Source: Flammeovirgaceae bacterium
GTDB lineage: Bacteria > Bacteroidota > Bacteroidia > Cytophagales > Cyclobacteriaceae
DNA length: 64,000 nucleotides
Direction of reading: 5' to 3'
NCBI GenBank assembly: GCA_016709845.1
Contig: JADJMA010000063.1
Span: 1 to 64,000, forward strand
The notes beneath the pieces are model-generated. The model worked only from the letters and a program-made list of their open reading frames with translations. It was not told where the DNA came from and searched no databases. Below, piece after piece: positions 53,930 through 62,147 of the stretch (position 1 is the first letter of the stretch; every line of letters starts with the position of its first letter). The position numbers and the translations under genes were made by a program.

Positions 53930-54289
53930 ATGGCAATAAAGATAACAGATGAGTGTATTAATTGTGGAGCTTGCGAACCTGAGTGCCCGAATACTGCCAT
54001 CTATGAGGGTGGCCGCGAGTGGAATTGGGCAGGGGGTACAGCCCTTACCCAGGTAGAGTTGGAAGATGGATCTCAGGTAGATGCTAAATCGTCTCAGGCT
54101 CCGGTATCGGATGAATTCTATTATATAGTATCTGGAAAATGTACCGAGTGTACCGGTTTTCATGAAGAACCGCAGTGTGCAGCTGTTTGTCCAGTGGATT
54201 GTTGCGTGCCCGATCCGGATATGGTTGAGTCGAAAGAAGAGTTGATGGCCAAAAAATCGTGGCTCCACAACGAACAATTACAATCCTGA
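53930..54289 (+). CDS. 4Fe-4S dicluster ferredoxin
   Basis: Intact, 119 residues. First cluster: [12 protein letters not shown] with an additional Cys downstream; second cluster region: [22 protein letters not shown]. The long insertion between the two halves is typical of the YfhL-like/Bacteroidota form. Carries electrons at low potential in the cytoplasm. Divergent from the LuxC-type reductase across a 100-bp gap, a repeated neighbourhood that suggests a shared redox task. Confidence 0.93.
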   Translation: MAIKITDECINCGACEPECPNTAIYEGGREWNWAGGTALTQVELEDGSQVDAKSSQAPVSDEFYYIVSGKCTECTGFHEEPQCAAVCPVDCCVPDPDMVESKEELMAKKSWLHNEQLQS

Positions 54290-54305
54290 TTTTCCTGGAT
54301 TACGA

Positions 54306-55208
54306 TTATCGCATTTTTGATCGCTTGATCATATAGGTCTGAAGCACCTCCGAATAGCCATCCTGAATATTTGCCGAGATAAAATCAATTTTAAGCTGAT
54401 TACATTTCATTTTGAGCTTACTGTGATACTCTTTTAATTCCTTCTCATAGCGATCTTTAATTTCGTGTGGGTTCAGCATTAACTTTTCCCCACTTTCCAG
54501 ATCAATAAACTCATACGGCTTTTCATCAAAATTAAACTCGAGCTCGGTCTCATGATCGGTTACATGGAATAAGACCACTTCATGTTTGTTATGTTTAAGG
54601 TGCTGGAGTGCTTTAATGATCTCTTCATCGTTGTCGCCACCCTCAAACATATCGCTAAATATTATTACCAAAGATCTTCGGTGAGTTTTCTCAGCAATTT
54701 CGTGGAGCACATTGGCCACCCGGGTTGATTTTCTGGAAACATCTGTATTCTTTAGACGGCCATCGAGTAACGTAAATAATTTAGCGAGGTGTGTAGGGGT
54801 AGATTTTATTTGCGTGAGTTCTTCAATCTTATCCGAGAACAGGCATAGCCCCACGGCATCGCGTTGGTGGTTCAGCATGTAGGCAATGGCTGAGGCAGAA
54901 TAAATACTGAACCTTAGCTTTTGCATAGTTTCTTTGGGGTAATGCATCGATGAAGAGCAATCTATCGCGATCATACAGCGCAGGTTTGTCTCTTCTTCAT
55001 ATTGTTTTGTATAAAGCCGGTCAGTGCGTGCAAAAACTTTCCAGTCGATGTGGCGGGTGCTTTGGCCTTGGTTATATAGCCGGTGTTCGGCAAACTCAAC
55101 CGAAAATCCATGGTAGGGTGACTTGTGAAGCCCCGTAATAAACCCCTCAACCAACTGCTTCGCTAATAATTCAAGGCTGGTGGATAGCCTGATATCTTCC
55201 ATCTTCAT
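54306..55208 (-). CDS. DUF58 domain protein (vWA-like)
   Basis: Intact, 300 residues. N-terminal DUF58 pattern (VEFAEHRLYNQGQSTRHIDWKVFARTDRLYTKQY) leads into a von Willebrand A-like fold with a MIDAS-type DCSSSMHYPK. Such proteins partner with MoxR-type AAA ATPases in assembling metal-dependent complexes, but no moxR is adjacent in the window. Its 3' end converges with the ferredoxin gene, 16 bp away. Confidence 0.9.
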   Translation of the reverse strand: MKMEDIRLSTSLELLAKQLVEGFITGLHKSPYHGFSVEFAEHRLYNQGQSTRHIDWKVFARTDRLYTKQYEEETNLRCMIAIDCSSSMHYPKETMQKLRFSIYSASAIAYMLNHQRDAVGLCLFSDKIEELTQIKSTPTHLAKLFTLLDGRLKNTDVSRKSTRVANVLHEIAEKTHRRSLVIIFSDMFEGGDNDEEIIKALQHLKHNKHEVVLFHVTDHETELEFNFDEKPYEFIDLESGEKLMLNPHEIKDRYEKELKEYHSKLKMKCNQLKIDFISANIQDGYSEVLQTYMIKRSKMR

Positions 55209-55290
55209 ATCAAAAACTTAAGATTCCTCCAATTTAAACACAACAATCCGATTTGAACATCTAAAAATAACGTTCAAATGCGAGAAGGTG

Positions 55291-55321
55291 TTTGCATTAA
55301 AAATTATAAATACTACCTTCG
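55291..55321 (+). promoter_or_regulatory. Bacteroidota-type promoter of the PUR gene
   Basis: TTTG at 55291-55294, a 19-base spacer, then TACCTTCG at 55314-55321, one base off the TAnnTTTG consensus. It precedes the PUR protein start by 45 (GTG) or 64 (ATG) bases. Spacing and position support it. Confidence 0.5.
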
Positions 55322-55385
55322 ATTTAACCATTTTTACCCAAAAACCTAACCAAAACCTAAGAATCTGTGGAAGAGAACAAGAACA

Positions 55386-55724
55386 ATGGACGAGAAGAGA
55401 TTTTCTTCTGAAAAAGTGAAGGCGGACAAACGAACGTACTTCTTTGATGTTAAGTCCACCCGATCAAACGATTATTATCTCACTATTACCGAAAGTAAAA
55501 AGAGATATAATAAAGACGATGAAGGGTTTACCTACGAGAAGCATAAAATTTTCCTTTATAAGGAAGATTTTAACAAATTCATGGAGGCTTTGAACAATAC
55601 AGTAAACCACGTTAAAACCGAACTCCTGCCCGATGTTGACTTCAATTCTTTTGACCAGCATCGCGAAAAAGAAGAGAGCGAAACCAAGTCCCCAACGGTG
55701 GATTCAGAATTGAAGTGGGATTAA
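55386..55724 (+). CDS. PUR family (DUF3276) nucleic acid-binding protein
   Basis: About 112 residues, intact from ATG 55386. The PUR-alpha-like fold is seen in RTYFFDVKSTRSNDYYLTITESKKR and the matching KHKIFLYKEDFNKFMEALN helix. Family homologues begin MEE..K..REEIFS; here the upstream GTG at 55367 reads EENKNNGREEIF in another frame and joins the main frame if one T near 55402 is removed, so the true start may be 55367 with an indel. PUR proteins bind single-stranded DNA or RNA; the bacterial role is open. A good terminator follows. Confidence 0.85.
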   Translation: MDEKRFSSEKVKADKRTYFFDVKSTRSNDYYLTITESKKRYNKDDEGFTYEKHKIFLYKEDFNKFMEALNNTVNHVKTELLPDVDFNSFDQHREKEESETKSPTVDSELKWD

Positions 55725-55753
55725 AGATTTTACCTAAACCTAAATGAGAACTG

Positions 55754-55784
55754 GCCTCGATGAAAATCGAGGCTTTTTCTTTTT
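55754..55784 (+). terminator. Rho-independent terminator after the PUR gene
   Basis: Stem GCCTCGAT / ATCGAGGC, perfect over 8 bp, with a GAAA loop (55762-55765) and a run of T (55774-55784). It lies 30 bases after the PUR stop and is the clearest terminator in the window. Confidence 0.88.
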
Positions 55785-55880
55785 CACTTAATTATTAAAT
55801 ATTTTCTGATGGTTGCGATGCTAACCGCAGCAGATTTTTAAAGTTATATTTAGATTCGTTTTTTCAAAACGCGGATAAGT

Positions 55881-56662
55881 GTGAAAATATTAAAGTCCTT
55901 GGAGCTGCCGCTTCTGCTTTTCATTGTTTATTTTAGTTGGGCTATTGGCGATCGAAACCGTCTTACTTTCTCACATCTTACCAATGGTGATGGGTATGAC
56001 GTAATCATGTCTTTGTTCTCTGTCTTTTTATCTTTTTATACGCTAAAGTATTTGGTTAAGTATCTGCTTACCCAAGCATATGGCAAGTTGGGAATAATCT
56101 CTCGGATCTTTCTGGGATGGTTAATGGTTTATGCGCTGAACCTTTTATATCTGTGTATTTCTAACAGTTTTTTTTTCGATCGTTTCTGGGACAATAGTTT
56201 TTTGTATCACACCACTCCAATATTTGTAGCTTTCTCACTTTTTGTGGTACCTTATTTTTACTTTTTATTCACATATATGAAGAAAAGAGAGGACAGATAT
56301 TACCTTTAAACTGAAAGGAAAATTGAAATCAAGACGCTCTCTGGCAAAAGAATAGTTGTTTTGGATGAAGTCTATTTTTTTAATAGTGAAGGGAAGCAAA
56401 CATTTGTGTATTGGGAAACTATTCAAAGAAGCCTGATTGAGTACACCCTTAAAGAATTAGAGGAGTTGCTCCCAAAGCAGACTTCTTCCGAGCGAACCGT
56501 CAATCCTGGATCAACGAAGTAAAGATTAAAGGTTACAATAATGTGTCTTTTCAAAAACTGGAGGTACTATGGAAGGACTCAAACCTTTCTTTACCAGTAG
56601 TTGTGGTTAGTAAATACAACGCTGCAGCTTTCAAAAGCTGGATAGGTTCAGGTCTAATTTGA
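55881..56662 (+). CDS. Membrane LytTR family regulator (in-frame stop)
   Basis: About 260 codons. Residues 1-142 form a four-helix membrane part (ELPLLLFIVYFSWAIG ... PIFVAFSLFVVPYFYFLFTYM) starting at GTG 55881. Right after an in-frame TAA at 56307-56309 the same frame continues as a LytTR domain: IEIKTLSGKRIVVLDEVYFF, SLIEYTLKELEELLPK, then (one frame change near 56490) RANRQSWINEVKIKGY and SLPVVVVSKYNAAAF. LytTR binds DNA; fused to helices it is a one-component membrane regulator. The stop may be an assembly error. Confidence 0.75.
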
Positions 56663-56788
56663 ATTTTTTTTGCCTTAGAGGGTTTTATCCAACCAATTCG
56701 CTCCCTGAATTAACCAACTCAGTACTATTTCTTGATTTCTTGCATCAAAACCAATCAGCCCCACGTTGTTTGCGAAAACTTTATAAAT

Positions 56789-57298
56789 GAAATCTTTACT
56801 CTACTTTTTTTTTCTATTATCGCAATTTGTCTTCCCACCCAGCAAATACTGTCAGTTGCCTAGAAGGTGGTACACCGCCTTAGTTTCGGATACTCGCTTT
56901 CAATTAAACAATTACAAAATTGGGTATTTCTGACTGGTGCGAAAATTGGCTTTTACTATCATCATAACTATCAAACCGCTATCTTTTTGTTGCCCAAATT
57001 TGAAATTGATCACATTGGGGGAACAGGCTTCTTTATGGAGTTGAAGTAGGCTTTGGTCCGCAACGGACCTTCATTCCGCACGTTTACGAAGTGGATGCTA
57101 GCGGCAATATTGAAAAACAAAAAATGGGTGGCGTGTTTCACTGGGCCACACCCGACTTCGATTGGAAAAGATTTATCTGTTACCAAAATATTCAATTCAA
57201 TGGTTTATCAACCCTCAGCTTCAATTCAGAAAATCCTGCTTAGGCCGCAATGAAAATACTTGATTATGGGAATAGGAATAAATTATAAACTCAAATAA
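56789..57298 (+). CDS. Hypothetical outer membrane barrel protein (heavily broken)
   Basis: About 170 codons across at least four frames. Leader MKSLLYFFFLLSQFVF, then strand-like segments such as GAKIGFYYHHNYQTAIFLLP, GFGPQRTFIPHVYEVDASGN and a closing LIMGIGINYKLK. The V(Y/D)EVDASGNI hairpin is typical of small transporter-like barrels in Bacteroidota. The density of breaks is higher than in most neighbours, so decay cannot be excluded. Confidence 0.5.
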
Positions 57299-57305
57299 AA
57301 CATCA

Positions 57306-58323
57306 ATGAATTTTGCAAAACATGTTGGTTTGGATTCTATTGTGCCATGTTTCTTTTTTAGGTGTGATGATGAGCCCGAGTTACCAAAAGGCAATGATTT
57401 TACAATCGATGTGGATGATGCTTTGGTTATGGTAAAGGTAACAGTCAGGTATTTTACTCTTGTAATTCAAGGCGGCCAGCTATCCGAGTATTGACTTTGC
57501 AACATCGACTACCACAATGGAAGAATACCATCGAAAAGATTTTGCTGTGGTCTATACGACAGCGTGGTTTTGGAACAAAAGAATGCCGATCTGAAAAACA
57601 TGACATGGCGCAAACAAAAGACATCTTATACATTTCAAAGTTTAAAACAAGATAAAGGACTCAAAAGTTATATTGTTTGGTCATAGCTGGGAGGAGATTT
57701 GTCCTACCATTATTTGCTAAACCATCAAAGTAAAGGTGCTATAGATGCGCTAATCTCTATTTGCGGCCCAGCCACGCATGATGGCGAAATGTAGCACCAT
57801 TACGCTGGGACTTTCGAAGAAGTTATTTGATCAATGTATCTGAGGTTTTCATAGATGCCGGAACTGATGTTGACTATTGGAATGAGGCTAAGAGTTGGGC
57901 TATCGCCACAAATCCAATCGCTACTGAAGCGGAGATGAAACAGTGGAAAAATATGGCTAAGGCGAGAAATTTACAGAAGGTGAAATAGGAGTTGGTGCCT
58001 ATATAAAAGTAGGTTTCTTTTCTCCTCATAATATTTTTCAAAGTCTTCAGTACGAACTGAATGATGAAGTAGCCAGCGCATTGATACAAGATGAAATAAA
58101 AACAAACATCATGAATGATTTTGATCAGATCACGTTACCCACGCTAATGATTGGCAGTCGGTTTGATGACCAGGCTCCACTGGAAGAATTGCAATACATA
58201 TTCGATGGTCTGGGAAGCACGCAAAAACAATTTGAAATTTTCCATGATGCGGGGCATAATGTATTTCTGGATGACCCTGTCGGTTTTAGGAATGTTGTAC
58301 GGGATTTCTGTTTAGGGCTTTAA
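57306..58323 (+). CDS. Alpha/beta hydrolase lipoprotein (heavily broken)
   Basis: About 339 codons over six or more frames. After repair the leader reads LVWILLCHVSFLGCDDEPELP, a lipoprotein. Oxyanion region YYDQRGFGTKE, nucleophile elbow GHSWGGDLSYHYL, acid region TLMIGSRFDDQAPLEEL and catalytic His in FHDAGHNVFLDDP identify a proline-iminopeptidase-like alpha/beta hydrolase. Only the C-terminal 80 residues (58081-58323) form an uninterrupted frame. Confidence 0.68.
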
Positions 58324-58509
58324 ACGAGTCAACGCAGGCAAGCAAAGCCCAACCTGCATTTCGATCAAAAGGGTAAGTTTGGTTTATAGTCCGAAACATC
58401 CTGTACTCTTCACCAATGGGTACCGCTCAAGCACCAAATCGGTTGCTAATTCTGGCTTCTAACCTCCACCTTCTTATATTTGCGCCTTATTTAATAAAAG
58501 ACAAGAATC

Positions 58510-59606
58510 ATGGGATTGAAGTGTGGTATCGTAGGCCTTCCTAATGTAGGCAAGTCAACGCTTTTTAATGCGATTTCAAATAACAAGGCGGAGGCAGCCA
58601 ACTTTCCGTTTTGTACGATTGAGCCCAATGTTGGGGTAATCTCTGTGCCCGATGAAAGGCTAAAAGTATTAGAGACACTGGTAAACCCGCAGCGGGTATT
58701 GCCTACTTCTTTTGAATTTGTAGATATAGCCGGATTGGTAAAAGGAGCCAGCAAGGGCGAGGGGCTAGGTAATCAGTTTTTGGCTAACATCCGCGAAGTA
58801 GATGCTATTGCACATGTAATCCGCTGCTTTGATAATGACAATATTATTCACGTAGCCGGTAAGGTAGATCCGGTGGGGGATAAAGAAGTAATTGATATTG
58901 AACTTCAACTCAGAGACCTCGATTCTGTTGAAAAGAAGATTGCTAAGGTTGAGCGAACTGCCAAAAGCGGTGATGCCAAGGCAAAGAAAGAACTTGCTAC
59001 GCTGGTAACTTATAAGGAAACATTACAATCAGGTAAAAATGCCCGAAGCCTGGTAATGGATGCGAAGACAAGAAAGCGATTGAGGATCTTCAATTACTGA
59101 CCGATAAACCGGTGATCTATGTAGCCAATGTGGATGAAGGCGCTATTCATACAGGCAATAAGTATGTCGATGAATTAAAGGAATTAGTGAAAGCAGAAGG
59201 TGCAGAGGTAGTTATGGTTTGTGCTGCTATTGAGGCTCAGATAGCGGAATTGGAAAGCGAAGAAGACAGAACGGTGTTTTTAGAAGAATATGGTTTGAAG
59301 GAATCAGGGCTTAACCGGCTCATCCGGGCAGCGTATAACTTGCTAAATCTGATCACCTATTTTACCGCAGGCGAGAAGGAAGTTCGCGCCTGGACAATCC
59401 ATAAAGGTTGGAAGGCTCCGCAGGCTGCGGGGTAATCCATACCGATTTCGAAAAAGGGCTTCATTCGGGCTGAAGTAATTAAAATACCTGATTATCAGAA
59501 ACATAAATCGGAGGCGGGTTGCCGCGAGGCCGGAAAATTGGCTGTAGAAGGAAAAGAGTATGTGGTTGAAGATGGCGATGTCATGCACTTTAGATTTAAC
59601 GTGTAA
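58510..59606 (+). CDS. ychF: Redox-regulated ATPase YchF
   Basis: About 365 residues; frame changes near 59072 and 59432. G1 motif [14 protein letters not shown], switch and G3 [21 protein letters not shown], the NVDE of the altered G4 (VANVDEGAI), then the TGS domain [21 protein letters not shown] ... [13 protein letters not shown]. Obg-related P-loop ATPase that binds ribosomes and responds to oxidative stress. A candidate -7 element TATATTTG lies at 58475-58482. Confidence 0.94.
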
Positions 59607-59740
59607 GATATTTATTGAATCTCCACTTAATCTTTCTCTCAAAGTGTTGGCTTTATTGCGCTGATTTGTAGTACCTTAGCTTTCCGCAATTTTTTTTAAA
59701 GGCGGGGTTTTTATTTTTTACCCCTTAACAGAATTGTCAC

Positions 59741-60551
59741 TTGAGAATCCGGATTGTCTTTGCTCTTAAAAACAGAGGAGCGTATGTTCCCTTCCATCAT
59801 CAATTTTTGTTGGCCCAAACCATCAAAGGGTTGGTTATGCTTGGCAAGAATGAAAAGTACTTTTCGTTTACCCAATATAATTTTTCAGGGTTAAAAGGAC
59901 AGATAAAAAATCAGCCGGAAAGGACTTCATTTTTTTTCATCCAAAGTAACGCTTGTTTTCTCTTCATCCGATCAGGAGTTTATAGACTACTTTACCAGTG
60001 TACTCTTTTTACAAAAGGAGTTATTGATAGGCAGTTTGCAATTAACCCCCGAATCGGTGGAGAATGAAGAGCCAGCCTCCATAACAGACTCGGTAAAATT
60101 TCTTTGTATTTCACCCATTGTTCTTGTACCGGCCTCCTTTAATGATGAAAGCGGCAAGCGGTTCATCAGTCCCGATCTGGATGAGTTTTCGGACCTGCTC
60201 TATGACAATACCATTGCCAGAATGGAAGCCAGCGGAAAATATTCAGCCTCTCAACTGGCAGATTTCTATAAGTTTCAATTAGTAGCCGATAAAGATTACA
60301 TCAACCGAATTCAAAGCTCCCATAAAAAGTTTGCACGGATTTATCCACTGTACGATTCGGATATTAAGTATGAAGTGCGTGGATACACTTTTCCATTTAC
60401 GTTGTATGCTCCACAACCCGTTCAACAATTTGTTTATGAAAATGGCTTAGGACATTTTTCGCACAAAGGCTTTGGTATGTTGGATGTAGCTAACGCAAGT
60501 TCTATTCACAACGATGCCGACCACGAAGCGAGCTTTGCTAACGCGGATTAA
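59741..60551 (+). CDS. cas6: Solitary Cas6-like endoribonuclease
   Basis: About 270 residues from TTG 59741. One indel: an extra A in the run at 59905-59910; removing it turns the frame into GQIKISRKGLHFFSSKVTLV and makes a single protein. Cas6 features: N-terminal RAMP ferredoxin-like fold opening RIRIVFALKNRGAYVPFHHQ, FSGLKGQI, the SPIVLVPASF strand and the C-terminal glycine-rich loop NGLGHFSHKGFGMLDV that binds the crRNA repeat. Candidate catalytic His residues are in PFHHQ. No other cas gene or array is in the window. The last 14 bp overlap the convergent plug-protein gene. Confidence 0.82.
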
Positions 60552-61802
60552 CCGGCAGCGGAAAGTAACCGATCAATAAGTCGGCATTTGGTTTCCAAGG
60601 CCTGTAATAGATAAAAACCTCATAAAGATTTTCAGTTTCAAAATGACTTCCTTCCACCAGGTAGGCGTTCTCATTGGGTGACTCAACCCAATATTGATAA
60701 TCGTCCCAACCTTGCTTTAAAAAAACAGATTTTTCGTACGCTCTACATAGAGATTGAAAATCCATTTTTGATTCGTTGCATCGATCCCAGTTATTGAATG
60801 CGCCCATTAAATGAACACTGCCATTAACGGGTTGGGATGCCTCCAGACTAAACGTTACAAATACATAATCTCCCGACACGGCACCTTCCCGGTTATCCAG
60901 ATTTTCTATCACAAAGTTTCCATTCATATCTGCGTATTGCGAATACACCTGATCGCCTCTGAATGAATCGGTTAGAACCGAGAGATTAAAGGGCCGTTTA
61001 CTTCGGTCGAGCCTACCCGTATTGCGCCCCGGAAAATTTAACGATCTGAAATCTACAAACCGAAATTCATTACCTGCCATAAATTGTTTATCCTGGTCGA
61101 AGAAGCGATACTCCAGTTCTCGCTTATCCTCACGAATAAAACTGGGCACCACGTTGGTTCGGGCATTATCCCACCGTTGATTTTGCCGAATAGTAGTTTT
61201 AACAGCTTCCATCGGATTAGATAAGTCCAAGCGCGAATAATTGATTTTAAAATTAATCTGTTGGTTAGTAGCATACAGGCTTCCAATGCCCTGACTTTGA
61301 CGCTCGGCAACAAGGGTAACTTGATTATCATAAATCATAAACCGTCTGGTTAACAGAATATCATTTTCATCACTTTCGCGGTACGCGACTAAAAGATAAT
61401 TGCCAGGTAATTTTACTGAGGTACCTGAACATAATAATGGAGGTATGGAATGGAGGTGTTAAAGGAGGGCTCGTAGTCGTTAATGGGATACTCATTATAA
61501 TCAGATAAGAAGTCAAGGTCCATTAACGTAGACTTGGTCCAATCGTAATTACAATGAATAATTTTTATATAGTAATTACTTCGTTGCTCAACCAGGTCAT
61601 CAAATTCAAGTAACAGGTTTTGACCTTGAAGCGGCACAACGGCTGGTCGCAAATTATCCCTTGCACCATTCAATGCGGGATGGAGCATCACGGTTCTGAT
61701 CTCCTCTTCGTACGATTTGTCAATAAACACAAGTTTTTTTTGTGCTGATACAGAGGAGAACACAAGTAGGGTACATACAATAAATACAATGCGCATATTC
61801 AA
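60538..61802 (-). CDS. Type IX secretion system plug-domain protein (DUF5103)
   Basis: About 421 residues; one or more frame changes near 61340-61420. Leader MRIVFIVCTLLVFSSVSAQ. N-terminal beta domain IRTVMLHP, LLLEFDDLVEQRSNYYIKIIHCNYDWT; C-terminal part GSVHLMGAFNNWDRCNESKM, KQGWDDYQYWVESPN, EGSHFETENLYEVFIYYRPW. This is the DUF5103 family, now named for the plug of the SprA translocon. Its presence supports an active T9SS serving the CotH and repeat proteins of this window. Convergent overlap with the Cas6 gene. Confidence 0.88.
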
Positions 61803-62008
61803 AATTAAACGAATAATTAAAGAAATGTTGTTAATAAAAGTCCACCATTTTAAATGTTTTTCATCATTTTATCCTTCACTGCCCAGTGATTGAGAGAAAT
61901 TAGGTTACGTTATGGATGAGGTTAGGTATAAATGCAAAAGATTGAATAATAATTTAAACTTTCTTTCGTTGTTAAGTCAAAGAGCCGCGATCATTAAACT
62001 CACTCATT

Positions 62009-62128
62009 ATGGAATCAATAAAAGAGTTCTTAAATCGGAGAGTAATTCCTGGGTTGTATGCACTTCTGTTTGTTGTGGGTCTTCTGCTGTTGAGTATACT
62101 TTTGGTTCGAAGACAAATCTATTTTTAA
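62009..62128 (+). CDS. Small single-span membrane peptide (39 aa)
   Basis: ATG 62009 to TAA 62126-62128: MESIKEFLNRRVIPGLYALL followed by a hydrophobic helix (FVVGLLLLSILLV) and a basic end RRQIYF. A clear positive-outside/inside pattern around one helix makes it a plausible small protein. It lies between the T9SS plug gene (divergent) and the convergent ABC-F gene. No family recognised. Confidence 0.4.
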   Translation: MESIKEFLNRRVIPGLYALLFVVGLLLLSILLVRRQIYF

Positions 62129-62147
62129 ACTTACGTTGCATAACTTA

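Noticed and set aside
53921..54277. 118-residue ORF opposite the ferredoxin
   Set aside because: The plus-strand frame has both cluster-binding motifs; the antisense frame is a shadow.
58324..58509. RNA gene or riboswitch upstream of ychF
   Set aside because: No clear stem-loop series or known riboswitch core; only a possible -7 element was noted.
59741..60551. CRISPR locus
   Set aside because: Only the Cas6-like gene is present; no direct repeats with spacers and no other cas genes were found in the window.
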